Positions 50,476 through 61,000 of a stretch of 64,000 nt of DNA are shown piece by piece. The notes under the pieces were generated by a model that saw only the letters and a list, made by a program, of their open reading frames with translations, searched no databases and was not told where the DNA came from. This DNA is from Mogibacterium diversum. GTDB taxonomy: Bacteria > Bacillota > Clostridia > Peptostreptococcales > Anaerovoracaceae. Numbering within the stretch: position 1 is the stretch's first letter; every line of letters begins with the position of its first letter. Where the stretch lies: the NCBI RefSeq assembly GCF_002998925.1, contig NZ_CP027228.1:620001-684000 (forward strand). Direction: 5' to 3'. The position numbers and the translations under genes were made by a program.

Positions 50476-51364
50476 CGAAAATACCTCCTGCAAATTCCTT
50501 TGGGTCAAATTCCTTTAGGTCGTGAATTCCCTCACCTACTCCTATGAACTTGATCGGAAGATTATATTCATCAGTTACAGTAATAGAAATTCCTCCTCTA
50601 GCTGTTCCATCAAGCTTTGTAAGAACTATGCCAGTGATATCTGCGATTTCTGAAAATTCTTTAGCTTGGCTGATTGCATTCTTACCAGTGGTCGAATCAA
50701 GCACTATCAGCGTCTCCCTCGAAGCCTCTGGATACTCACGGCTGATGATTTTATCCATCTTCTCGAGTTCCTTCATAAGGTTGGTCTTATTCTGAAGCCT
50801 GCCTGCGGTATCGCATATTAGGACATCTATATCATTTGCCCTTGCAGACTGTACGGCATCATATATTACTGCGGCTGGGTCAGTCCCTTCTTCATGTCTA
50901 ATGACTCGAACTCCTGAACGGTTTCCCCACTCTACAAGCTGATCTGCGGCCGCTGCACGAAATGTGTCCGCAGCTGCAAGCAGAACACTGTGACCGCGTT
51001 CTTTAAACATATTTGCCAGCTTACCTATAGATGTAGTCTTACCCCCACCATTAATACCTATCATCAGAATAACGAGTGGATAATCACTTGAAAGTTTATT
51101 TCTATCACCTTTATCAACGATTTCGGCTATAACATCTGCAAGTGCTCGCTTGATATCTTCCGGCTTGGTAAGATACTTTGCGTTAATACGCTTCCTTAGC
51201 ATATCCATTATTTTATCTGTCGTTTCAATACCGATATCGGATATTACAAGTGACTCCTCGAGTTCCTCATAAAATTCCTCATCGATGTTTGGGTTACCGA
51301 CGATTACATTGGTAACCTTTTCCGTAAATTTTCGAAATGTGCTTTTATCTTTAAAAAGTCCCAT
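50468..51364 (-). CDS. ftsY: Signal recognition particle receptor FtsY
   Basis: A 298-residue GTPase that docks the SRP-ribosome complex at the membrane. A short N domain (about 1-90) lacks the long acidic A region of E. coli. The G domain shows GINGGGKTTSIGKLA near 103, DTFRAAAADQL, DTAGRLQNK, TKLDGTARGG and GVGEGIHDL. Thirty-five bases separate it from smc, and the der start lies inside its end. Confidence 0.96.
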   Translation of the reverse strand: MGLFKDKSTFRKFTEKVTNVIVGNPNIDEEFYEELEESLVISDIGIETTDKIMDMLRKRINAKYLTKPEDIKRALADVIAEIVDKGDRNKLSSDYPLVILMIGINGGGKTTSIGKLANMFKERGHSVLLAAADTFRAAAADQLVEWGNRSGVRVIRHEEGTDPAAVIYDAVQSARANDIDVLICDTAGRLQNKTNLMKELEKMDKIISREYPEASRETLIVLDSTTGKNAISQAKEFSEIADITGIVLTKLDGTARGGISITVTDEYNLPIKFIGVGEGIHDLKEFDPKEFAGGIFDE

Positions 51365-51398
51365 CTTTATCCTTTCCAGCTAAAGCTGTACAAGTTAT

Positions 51399-54300
51399 CT
51401 ATTCGTTCGAATACTCGCTTGGATCAAATCCGTCTTCAAACTTAAGTGAAAGCACTCTGGAGATCCCTTGCTCTGGCATTGTTACCCCGTAGAGCACATC
51501 TGCATGCTCCATAGTTGCTTTGTGGTGAGTTATGAGTGCAAACTGAACGTCTTCAAAGCGTTTAAGATAACTTGAGAATCTCTCGATATTCGCCTCATCA
51601 AGCGCTGCCTCTACCTCATCGAGAATACAGAAAGGCGTTGGTTTAGCCTTAATTACAGCAAACATCAGCGCAATCGCTGTCAGAGTCTTCTCTCCACCTG
51701 ACATCAAATTGATATTCTTGAGCTTCTTGCCCGGTGGCTGTGCGATAATCTCAATGCCCGATGAAAGAGGATCGCTTTCATCTTCAAGTCTAAGTTCAGC
51801 GTGACCACCTCCGAATAATTCTCTAAAGCTGTGCTCAAAGTTAATGACCACCTTATCGAAATTCTCTTTGAACTTATCCCTTATATTGCGCTCCATATTG
51901 GTAATAATTGACCTGAGCTCCTTCATAGCTGTAGAAATATCGTTTTCCTGTGCCGTCATAAACTCATATCTCTTGCTTACCGACTTATACTCCTCAATAG
52001 AGGATATATTTACATCGCCTAGTTCAGCCATACGAAGCTTGATCTCCTTGGCTTCTTTATTACCAGCAGTGATACCAAAATCATCGTCTCTGATATCCTG
52101 TGCCTCCGCGAATGAAACTTCGAATTCATCCCATAGCTTATCCTTCTGCGTATCGAGCAGTGTTTCGCTCTTGGCGCTCTTAACCTCAAGCTTGTACTTA
52201 GCATCTTGTAGTTCATTTAGTTCATTTGCAAGTTTCTTTTGATCCTTAATAGCCTCTTCGTAAGCTGCCTTATTATCGTCGATAGATTCGCCTAGTCCCT
52301 TGATTCGCTCTTCGAGGTTTTGCTTAAATTCAGTAAGCTGTAAAATTTTCTCACTTGATTCGGCATCGCTACTGGTAAGCATATGATGCTTTTCCTTAAG
52401 CTCTTCATGTGCTTCTGCAGCCTCCTCCAGCTCATTTTCAAGGTCTGTAATGGTGTCTCTAACTCGTTCGATCAATTCGTTTAGACCGAGAATTCTCGCA
52501 TCCTGCTCACTTAACTGAAGTTTATTTTCTAGTGTTATCTCACGAAGCTTATTAACGCGATCGTCGTACTTCTCAGCCTCTCCCATGAGCTCCTCAATAT
52601 GATTATTGAGTCTAGTGATTTCTGCTTCAGCATCTGCTATTTCAGCTCTATGCTTCGTAACCATATCAGTGGCTCTCTCTATATCTCCATTAAGAGTATC
52701 GAGTTCACTTGCATAAAGGTCTTTGTGTGCACCGGCATCATCTGTCAGCTTTTTGATTCTCTCAAGTTCACTTGCGATTACACCTTTGTCAACTTCTATC
52801 TGCTGGAGCTCATCATATGCCTTTCCTCTAGATTCTTTGAGCTCTGCAATTTTAACATTAGCAGCTGTGATTTCTTCTCTAAGTGCAGTTATCTGTTCTC
52901 TATGCTTTAGAGCAGCCTCACTAAGTTCCTTAATTTCATTTTTGCGTTCGAGTATATTTGCAGACTTATTTTTAAATTTTCCACCTGTAATTGCACCACT
53001 AGAGTTGATAACTTCACCGTCTGTAGTAACAATCCTGTAGCCCTTGCTAGTCATCTTAGATATTCTAACTGCATCATCCATATTGCTAGTAAATATAACG
53101 CGTCCTAGCAAATACTCGAGAATACTGTGGTATTTATCTTCCGCTTTAACAATCTCAGATGCAACTCCAAGATATCCAGGAGCATTCTCAATCTCGCGCT
53201 CTGGATACTGTTTGTTATATCTAATAGATGATAGTGGTAGGAACGTTGCTCTCCCAGCCTTATTATCCTTTAGCCATCTTACCGCAGATTTTGCCGAAGC
53301 ATCATCATCACATATGATGTTTTGCATTGCCGCCCCAAGCGCAGTTTCGGTTGCAACCTCATACCCAGCCGGAACTTTTATTAAATCTGAAACTGTACCG
53401 ATGATCCCCCCAGTATGCTGTTTCATCAGCAATCTAACAGCATTGTTATATCCCTCATAGTTGCTCTCCATCTCTTCGATGGTATTTTTACGAGCAAGAG
53501 TTCTATTGTACTTATTGCTGAGGTCTTCTATCTGTTTTGCATTATTGCTAGTCTGATTTTCAAGCGATCTAATGTTTGCAATAATCTCATTAAGCTGACT
53601 TGCTGCAACATTCTGCTTATTCTCTACTTCTCTATACTGTTCTTCTAGCTGTTTAAGCTGGCGGGCATTCTCTGCATCAGTCTCGTCTTTGCCACTATAC
53701 TCTTCGCTCAGTTTTTCTTTTCTGTCATTGAGCGTTGTTACATAATTCTCTAGAGTTGATATATCTGCCTTTCTAGTAATATTCTTGTTGCTAAGGCTGA
53801 TGATATCATCTTTACTATTTTCAATCTCTGAATTAATAGCTTCCAGCTTTCTCTTACTCTCATTGAAGTCAGCTTCAGCTTTCTGAAGAGCAGCTAAAGC
53901 CTCCCCCTTCTCCGCTCTATATGATTTTTCATTTGCTTCTAGTTCTGCAAAATTATTATTTTCTGCCTCAAGTTTATTCTTCGTCTCTTCGATGACAGAT
54001 TCGAGTCTTGTTAGTTCACGTTCAATGCCTTGAATCTTTTCTTCATTGACCTGTCCGCGGCTCGTAATAGTATTGAGCTCATCAATCTTTTCTAGAAGCT
54101 CAGCATTCGCTTCCTCGTATGCCTGATCAAGCATCGATGACTTATCTCTTATTTCCTCAATCTTAAGTTCAATGTTTTCAGATCTCTCATCTATAGCTCT
54201 AAGCTGATTTTCCATCTCGATAAGTTCATTGCGAGAATTTTCAACAGTGCGAATTAAACCATCGATATTGTGAATGATGATATTAACACCTACGTACTTA

Positions 54301-54965
54301 TATCTGTCGCGGAGGACGATATATTCACTTGCCTTTTCAGACTCATCCTTCAGCGTTCCTATGCGGCCTTCAATTTCAGCAATAATATCCTTAACTCGCT
54401 CGAGATTATCAGATGCGGAAGCAAGCTTCCTTTCAGCCTCAGCCTTTCTACTCTTATACAGAACTACCCCCGCAGCTTCCTCAAATATCTCTCTGCGATT
54501 CTCAGGTTTAGTGCTGACAATTTCCTGAATCTTGCCCTGTCCAATAATTGAATATCCGTCAACACCTATTCCAGTGTCCATAAAAAGCTCTTTAATATCT
54601 CTCAGTCTACACTGGTTGCCATTTATAAGATATTCACTCTCACCAGATCTATACATGCGACGAGTAACCTGCACTTCGTTATACTCAAGAGGCAAAATGC
54701 CCAGTGAATTGTCTATAACAAGAGAAACTTCGGCCATTCCCTTAGGCTTTCTGGTCGCAGTTCCGGCAAATATAACATCATCCATCTTACCGCCGCGAAG
54801 TGATTTCGGGCTCTGCTCACCAAGCACCCAACGTAGTGCATCACTGATGTTGCTCTTACCACTTCCGTTAGGTCCTACAATGCATGTTATTCCATCATTT
54901 AAGTCTATGGTCACGGGATCTGCAAACGATTTAAATCCCTGAAGCTCTATTCGTTTAAAATACAA
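51399..54965 (-). CDS. smc: Chromosome segregation ATPase SMC
   Basis: A 1188-residue SMC protein that loops and separates chromosomes with ScpA and ScpB. The N-terminal ATPase half has GPNGSGKSNISDAL at about 32-45. Two long coiled coils (about 170-490 and 660-1000) flank the globular hinge (about 505-655). The C-terminal half carries the signature LMSGGEKTLTAIAL and Walker B CILDEVEAALDEAN. Length is standard. Its start overlaps the end of rnc by 19 bases, so they are coupled. Confidence 0.97.
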   Translation of the reverse strand: MYFKRIELQGFKSFADPVTIDLNDGITCIVGPNGSGKSNISDALRWVLGEQSPKSLRGGKMDDVIFAGTATRKPKGMAEVSLVIDNSLGILPLEYNEVQVTRRMYRSGESEYLINGNQCRLRDIKELFMDTGIGVDGYSIIGQGKIQEIVSTKPENRREIFEEAAGVVLYKSRKAEAERKLASASDNLERVKDIIAEIEGRIGTLKDESEKASEYIVLRDRYKYVGVNIIIHNIDGLIRTVENSRNELIEMENQLRAIDERSENIELKIEEIRDKSSMLDQAYEEANAELLEKIDELNTITSRGQVNEEKIQGIERELTRLESVIEETKNKLEAENNNFAELEANEKSYRAEKGEALAALQKAEADFNESKRKLEAINSEIENSKDDIISLSNKNITRKADISTLENYVTTLNDRKEKLSEEYSGKDETDAENARQLKQLEEQYREVENKQNVAASQLNEIIANIRSLENQTSNNAKQIEDLSNKYNRTLARKNTIEEMESNYEGYNNAVRLLMKQHTGGIIGTVSDLIKVPAGYEVATETALGAAMQNIICDDDASAKSAVRWLKDNKAGRATFLPLSSIRYNKQYPEREIENAPGYLGVASEIVKAEDKYHSILEYLLGRVIFTSNMDDAVRISKMTSKGYRIVTTDGEVINSSGAITGGKFKNKSANILERKNEIKELSEAALKHREQITALREEITAANVKIAELKESRGKAYDELQQIEVDKGVIASELERIKKLTDDAGAHKDLYASELDTLNGDIERATDMVTKHRAEIADAEAEITRLNNHIEELMGEAEKYDDRVNKLREITLENKLQLSEQDARILGLNELIERVRDTITDLENELEEAAEAHEELKEKHHMLTSSDAESSEKILQLTEFKQNLEERIKGLGESIDDNKAAYEEAIKDQKKLANELNELQDAKYKLEVKSAKSETLLDTQKDKLWDEFEVSFAEAQDIRDDDFGITAGNKEAKEIKLRMAELGDVNISSIEEYKSVSKRYEFMTAQENDISTAMKELRSIITNMERNIRDKFKENFDKVVINFEHSFRELFGGGHAELRLEDESDPLSSGIEIIAQPPGKKLKNINLMSGGEKTLTAIALMFAVIKAKPTPFCILDEVEAALDEANIERFSSYLKRFEDVQFALITHHKATMEHADVLYGVTMPEQGISRVLSLKFEDGFDPSEYSNE

Positions 54966-55663
54966 GCTATATCTCCCTTCGTAAGCGCATTTGATGCTGC
55001 CGCCTGCTCTGATTCCTTTTTACTTTTTCCTATGCCACGCCCAAGTTCTTCACCATTAGCCAAAACGGCTGTGACGAATTCTTTTCTGTGGTCAGGACCC
55101 TCCTCACGCACTAGCTTATATTCTATGCAAACTCCTTTTATGTGATCTTGTAACTTCTCCTGTAGCTTAGTCTTATAATCTTTATGCAGCTCTCCTTTGA
55201 TTGCTAGTCTAATCTTATCCGAGAATAAGTCTAGAACTATTCTCTCAGCTCTCTCATATCCGCCGTCGATTATCATAGCACCAATTAAAGCCTCTACAGC
55301 ATCGCCGACAATTGAAGGCTTTTGTCTTCCGCCCCCATTTTCCTCTCCTTTACCTAGTCTGAGATAATCTCCTAGATTCAGAGATTTAGCTACATCAGCA
55401 AGAGATTTTTCACAAACTACATCGGCCCTCGTCTTTGACAGAACGCCTTCATTGGCCTCCTGCATGATAACGAAGACTTTTTTTCCGACAATAGCATCGA
55501 GGAAAGCATCACCAAGGAACTCGAGTCTCTCGTTGTTAAACTCATAGCTTTTGCCATGTTCGGATGCGTAAGAACTATGTGTGAGAGCTATCTCAAGTAG
55601 CTTTCTATTATTAAATTTATATCCTAGTTTCTTCTCTAAGCTGTCCATAAACCTAACATCCAT
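54947..55663 (-). CDS. rnc: Ribonuclease III
   Basis: A 238-residue double-strand-specific endoribonuclease for rRNA processing and RNA decay. The catalytic domain has the signature NERLEFLGDAFLDAIVG near 43-59 and the later acidic pair DAVEALIGA near 122. A C-terminal dsRNA-binding domain (about 158-230) ends with GKSKKESEQAAASNAL. The start could be ATG 55663 or the ATG five codons later (55648), which has a weak TTAGG before it. The usual acpP gene between plsX and rnc is absent. Confidence 0.95.
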   Translation of the reverse strand: MDVRFMDSLEKKLGYKFNNRKLLEIALTHSSYASEHGKSYEFNNERLEFLGDAFLDAIVGKKVFVIMQEANEGVLSKTRADVVCEKSLADVAKSLNLGDYLRLGKGEENGGGRQKPSIVGDAVEALIGAMIIDGGYERAERIVLDLFSDKIRLAIKGELHKDYKTKLQEKLQDHIKGVCIEYKLVREEGPDHRKEFVTAVLANGEELGRGIGKSKKESEQAAASNALTKGDIACILNE

Positions 55664-55704
55664 AAATTAGAAGCATTAACATCTTATCTGTCAAAAGCTA
55701 TATA

Positions 55705-56739
55705 TTAAGCCTCTGTTTTAACTGCCTCACCGCTGCTGATCTCATCGCTTTCAGCAATTGCCTTCTCAATCTGACCTGTTACATCTGACTCTACATAATC
55801 TCTAGCTTTGAGGATAGCGTTATATACAGCATAGGCTTTTGAGCTACCATGAATTTTGAGAACAGGGCCTTTTAGACCTAAGATAGGAGCTCCGCCCTCT
55901 TCGGAATAATCGAAATCCTTCTTCATACCCTTTAGCTGCTTTGCTAGTAGTAGCGCTGCTATCTTGGAGATAGTTCCGCCCATAAGGACTTCCTTGAGTC
56001 TGCCCATAATTGATAAAGCAAGACCTTCTGAACTCTTAAGGAATATATTTCCTGAAAATCCATCAGCTACTACAACATCGCACACACCAGATACAACTTC
56101 TCGGCCTTCGATGTTACCCTGGAAATTAATCGAGCTATTAGCTAACTGTTCGTATGCTTCCTTATGGAGTTCATCGCCCTTCTCGGACTCAGCACCGACA
56201 TTGAGAAGTCTAACATCAGGGCTTTCCTTTCCTTTGACGTTCTGTACGAAAATGCTTCCCATCACACCGAATTGATACAGAAACTCAGGCCTGCAATCTA
56301 CGTTAGCACCGCAGTCCAACAAGAGGGTGGTATCGTCTTTTCCTATCTGTGGAAAAAACGCTGCAATGGCAGGTCTCTTTATTCCCTTGATTCGCCCAAG
56401 TCCAAGGAGTCCAGCTGCTAGAAGTGCGCCTGTACTTCCTCCAGATATGAAGACATCTGCTTCACCTTCCTTGACCATCTTCATTCCACGATTAATGGTC
56501 GAATCCTTTTTCTTGCGAACCGCCATTGCTGGGGATTCGTTATTTGTTATGACCTCTGTCGCATTCACGACCTCTATGTTACTTCCATTCCATTTCTGAA
56601 CATCGAGTTCTGCTTTTATTAAATCTTCAGCGCCGATGATTACAACTGTATCGTCAATCTCTCTTGCCGCCTGAATCGCACCCTTTACTATTTCCTGAGG
56701 AGCGTGATCACCGCCCATACCATCGATTAGTATTCTCAT
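55705..56739 (-). CDS. plsX: Phosphate acyltransferase PlsX
   Basis: A 344-residue peripheral membrane enzyme that converts acyl-ACP to acyl-phosphate, the donor used by PlsY. The start MRILIDGMGGDHAPQEIVKG is diagnostic, and SGGSTGALLA near 100 and DGFSGNIFLKSSEG near 233 are kept. A short acidic tail follows. GGAGGG precedes ATG 56739. It heads the operon that also encodes the plsY-gpsA fusion, so three steps of phosphatidic acid synthesis lie together. Confidence 0.96.
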   Translation of the reverse strand: MRILIDGMGGDHAPQEIVKGAIQAAREIDDTVVIIGAEDLIKAELDVQKWNGSNIEVVNATEVITNNESPAMAVRKKKDSTINRGMKMVKEGEADVFISGGSTGALLAAGLLGLGRIKGIKRPAIAAFFPQIGKDDTTLLLDCGANVDCRPEFLYQFGVMGSIFVQNVKGKESPDVRLLNVGAESEKGDELHKEAYEQLANSSINFQGNIEGREVVSGVCDVVVADGFSGNIFLKSSEGLALSIMGRLKEVLMGGTISKIAALLLAKQLKGMKKDFDYSEEGGAPILGLKGPVLKIHGSSKAYAVYNAILKARDYVESDVTGQIEKAIAESDEISSGEAVKTEA

Positions 56740-56800
56740 AGTCCCTCCATGATTCGTAAACTACGCAAGCTAGTCTTCGCATATTTCATAGCCTATTACG

Positions 56801-56845
56801 AAAGCTTATATCAGTATTATGTAATACGTTTTTAAAACAAGCTTT
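56801..56845 (-). repeat. Nested inverted repeats in the plsX leader
   Basis: Outer arms AAAGCTT (56801-56807) and AAGCTTT (56839-56845) enclose inner arms GTATTA and TAATAC (56814-56819 and 56822-56827). They lie downstream of a possible -10 TATAAT (56859-56864, minus strand). This could be an operator or an RNA hairpin. It does not match the FapR box I know. Confidence 0.5.
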
Positions 56846-56916
56846 AAATTAGCACATTATTATACCATAAAACGCTAGAACATGCGATATTTAAAGCCAT
56901 CTAAGAAATATCACAA

Positions 56917-56955
56917 CTAAAAAGTACTGCTCTATAATGGAGCAGCACTTTTTAG
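56917..56955 (-). terminator. Terminator of the ileS-rlmN unit
   Basis: A long stem: CTAAAAAGT, mismatch, CTGCTC pairs with GAGCAG, mismatch, ACTTTTTAG. The stem's own T-rich arm is followed by TTGTG on the minus strand. It lies 13 bases after rlmN. Confidence 0.8.
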
Positions 56956-56967
56956 TTGCTATTGTCA

Positions 56968-58011
56968 TTATCTTAATCTTAACTGTCCACAAGCAGCATC
57001 AATATCTGTACCAAGAGTTCGTCTGACGGATACTGCCACCCCTTGCTCTTCTAATAGTGAAGCAAAACTTCTAACGTTAGTCTTATGTGATGTCTTGTAT
57101 CCAGTCCCAGAAACTTCGTTCAGAGGAATTAAATTCACGTGTGTAAGCCAGCCTTTCAAATGGCTTGCAAGTTCACGGGCATGCTCCGGCTCATCGTTTA
57201 CACCGTCAATCAGTGCATATTCGAACGTAATTCGTCTCTTTGTAGACTCAGTGTAATTCCTACATGCTTTCATGAGCTCTGAATACTCAAAGCTCCTCGC
57301 TACAGGCATCGTACGGCAGCGAATCTCATCATTAGGAGCGTGAAGAGAAACAGCAAGATTCACTTGCGGAAAATCTTCACCAAATTTTTCAATAAATGGA
57401 ATCAGACCACATGTAGACACAGTAATGTTTCTCATACCGAGATTATATCCTTGCTTGCTATTAATAAGCTTTATGAACTTTGATATGTTGTCATAGTTAT
57501 CAAAAGGCTCGCCAATTCCCATAATCACAACGTGTCCAATATCTTCTCCGGTGATATTACGCATTTTAAGAACCTGCGCCAGCATCTCACCGCCAGTAAG
57601 GGATCTTTCAAGACCATTACGCGTCGAAGCACAGAACGTACATCCCATGCGGCAACCAACTTGAGAGCTAATGCATATAGAATTTCCATAATTATACTTC
57701 ATAAAGACGGATTCGACTCTAGCTCCGTCACGAAATTCAAATAAACACTTTCTCGTACCATCCTTCTTAGACTCCTGAACCAAAATGGCCTCAGGAAGTC
57801 CAATGTAATATCTCTCAGCTAAAGCCGTCCTAAGCTTTGCTGGAATGTTAGTCATTTCATCGAAGGACTCTACACCCTTAGCAATCCAGCCAAATATCTG
57901 CTTTGCTCTAAATCGCTTATCTCCGCATGAAGAAACGACCCCGGCTAATTCGTCGGGATCGTAATCTGCGATATTGAGCTTAGAAGTTTTGTTGTAATTC
58001 TCTTCACTCAT
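56968..58011 (-). CDS. rlmN: Dual-specificity 23S rRNA/tRNA (adenine-C2)-methyltransferase RlmN
   Basis: A radical SAM methylase of about 347 residues that methylates A2503 of 23S rRNA and A37 of some tRNAs. The cluster motif is GCRMGCTFCAST near 118, GEPFDNYDN near 172 binds SAM, and a conserved cysteine lies near the C-terminus (DIDAACGQL). I placed the start at ATG 58011 (MSEENYNK). An in-frame GTG at 58032 overlaps the stop of ileS (GTGCTAA) and is the alternative; neither has a strong binding site. Confidence 0.94.
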   Translation of the reverse strand: MSEENYNKTSKLNIADYDPDELAGVVSSCGDKRFRAKQIFGWIAKGVESFDEMTNIPAKLRTALAERYYIGLPEAILVQESKKDGTRKCLFEFRDGARVESVFMKYNYGNSICISSQVGCRMGCTFCASTRNGLERSLTGGEMLAQVLKMRNITGEDIGHVVIMGIGEPFDNYDNISKFIKLINSKQGYNLGMRNITVSTCGLIPFIEKFGEDFPQVNLAVSLHAPNDEIRCRTMPVARSFEYSELMKACRNYTESTKRRITFEYALIDGVNDEPEHARELASHLKGWLTHVNLIPLNEVSGTGYKTSHKTNVRSFASLLEEQGVAVSVRRTLGTDIDAACGQLRLR

Positions 58012-58025
58012 AATATTTAAATCTC

Positions 58026-61000
58026 TTAGCACTTTGCAACCGCAAGACCAGTCTTGTGTCCGTTGATATCGAACTTCTCTAGACCCGAAGCCTCAACTAA
58101 TGAATCAGCAAGTGTCTCCTCCTTGATGTGGTCAGCCGCATCAAGAACCGCTGCCTTTACTTCTTCATCTGCTTCAAAACTGATGGTTATATGGTCTAGC
58201 ATCTCAAAGTCATTCTGTTTACGCAGCTGCTGAACCTTGGATATAACCTCACGAACGTATCCTTCGTTAACAAGCTCTGGGGTTAGAGTCGTATCAAGAA
58301 TAGTGAACACATTGTTTTCCATTCCTACGACGAAACCATCCTTTGCTGAAATTCTTACATCTAGGAAATCTTCTGTGATTTCATATTCTTTTCCGCCTAG
58401 TTCAAGCTTTACAGGACCAGCTGAAACATCAGCGATGAGTTCCTTCGCATCAAGCTTCGCTAGCTTTCCTGCAAATTCCTTTATATCCTTGCCAAGCACT
58501 GGTCCTGCAGCCTTGAAATCAGGCTTTACAGCAAAGTTCATATACTTATCAAGATCATTCTCAAACACAACGTTCTTAACGTTGAGCTCCTCCGTGATCA
58601 GAGGCACAAGGTCACTGATTAGCTCTTCATACTTACCGTCAACAATCACTTCGCTTAGAGGCTGTCTAACCTTGAGTCTCTCCTTCTCTCTTGTTCCTCT
58701 TCCGAGGTTAACTAGAGTCTTTACTAGCCCCATCCTCTCTTCAGTCTTCTCATCGATTAGATTACCGTTTGAAGTTGGGAAATGAGCGATATGAACTGTC
58801 TTTTCACCGGTTAGCTTAACGTACATCTCATCTGAGATGAATGGTGCAATCGGAGCAATCATCTTGATTACACCAAGAAGAACTTCATATGTTGTAGCAT
58901 ATACGCTCTTCTTATCGTCAGTCATTCCCTCCGCATAAAATCTTCTTCTAGCTCTTCTTATATACCAGTTTGAGAAGTCTTCAACGACAAAATCGTTGAT
59001 AGCTCTTACTGTCTTCATGTGATCATATTCGTCCATATACTCAGTTACATTAGCAACGAGTCTATTGTATCTTGAAATGATCCATCTATCGAGTTCAGGT
59101 CTATTCTCATATGGAACATCAAGACTTGCTGGATCTAAGTCATCCATATTGGAGTATAGCACAAAGAAATTATATATATTTCTAAGTGTTCCGAAGAACT
59201 TGCTCTGTACGTCTTTAACACCTTCTTCATCGAACTTAGTTGGAGTCCAAGCAGGCGATACGGAAACGAGATACCAGCGAATTACGTCTGCACCATACTT
59301 GCTCATCATATCGAATGGATCTACAGTATTTCCTACATGCTTAGACATCTTCTTACCCTTTGCATCGAGGATAAGGTCATTAACAAGAACATTCTTATAT
59401 GGTGCTCTATCCATAATAAATGTTGAAATAGCCATCAATGAATAGAACCATCCTCTAGTCTGGTCAATACCTTCGCAGATAAAGTCTGCTGGGAACAATT
59501 CTTTCTCAAATCTATCCGCATTCTCGAATGGATAATGCCACTGTGCATAAGGCATAGCGCCTGAGTCAAACCAGCAGTCCATAACCTCAGGAATTCTCTC
59601 CATAGTCTTGCCGCAGCATGGGCACTTGAAGTGAATGTCGTCTACATAAGGTCTATGAAGCTCGATTGTATCAGGATTTACATCCTCAACAGCTTTTTCG
59701 GCAAGTTCTGCACGGCTTCCTGCACTCTCAAGATGACCGCACTCACATCTCCATATTGGAATTGGAGTTCCCCAGTATCTAGATCTAGAGATATTCCAGT
59801 CTTTAACGTCTGCAATCCAGTTACCGAAACGTTTTTCTCCAACGTATGGTGGATACCAATTTACAGTATTGTTATTAGCAACTAAATTATCTCTAAGCTT
59901 AGTCATCTCGATATACCAACCTGGCTTAGAATAGTAAACTAGTGGTGTATCGCATCTCCAGCAATGTGGATAATTGTGAACCATCTTTTGCTTTGCAAAC
60001 ACCTTATCCTCTGCAGCGAAATACTTGAGTATCTCAACATCAAGACCTTCTTCCATTACAAAACGACCTTCCCATGGAGTCGTCGTAAAGCAGCCCTTCT
60101 CATCTACGGGCTCTGCAAAGTCTACACCATACTTGCGACAAGTATTATAGTCATCTTCACCAAATGCATATGCAGTGTGTACGAGGCCAGTACCATCTTC
60201 AACAGTAACGTAATCTGCAGTTGCAACATAAAAGCCTTTTACATTATCAAGGTCTTCTCCATATACAAACGTTGAAAGGGGTTCATAAGGTACATATTCT
60301 AGGTCCTTGCCGGTCATCTCTTCAAGTACTTCGTACTTGCCCTCACCTAGGACCTTGTCTGCGAGGTTCTTTGCAACGTAGAAGATATTTCCCTCTTCTT
60401 CGCCCTCAAGCATCTTAGCTCTTACATATACAACCTCTGGACCAACTGTAATTAAAATGTTAGAAGGAAGTGTCCATGGTGTTGTTGTCCAAGCTAGGAA
60501 ATACTCATTTTCTCTATCTCTGCGCTTGAACTTACAGGTTACAGTAAGAACTGGATCTTCTTTGTACCCCTGTGCTACCTCATGAGAAGCAAGACCGGTT
60601 CCACATCTTGCACAGTAAGGGAGAACCTTGTGTCCCTCATAGATGAGCCCGGCATCAAAAAACTTCTTTATAATCCACCAAGCAGATTCGATATAGTTGT
60701 TGTCATACGTGATGTATGGATCATCCATATCAGCAAGATACGCCATCTTCTCTGACATTTCACGCCAAAGACTAGTGTACTTAAATACTGACTCACGACA
60801 CTTTTCGTTAAATTCCTTGATTCCGTACTTCTCGATATCGTTCTTTCCGGACATACCAAGTTGCTTCTCTACCTCTATTTCAACAGGAAGACCATGAGTA
60901 TCCCAACCAGCCTTACGCTTAACCTGAAATCCCTGCATCGTCTTATATCTATTGATTGAATCCTTCAATGTTCTCGCCATTACATGGTGTATACCAGGCT

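Noticed and set aside
51399..54965. Many plus-strand Ser/Leu-rich frames opposite smc, clpB and ileS
   Set aside because: They are antisense shadows of long coding regions with typical Ser/Leu bias.
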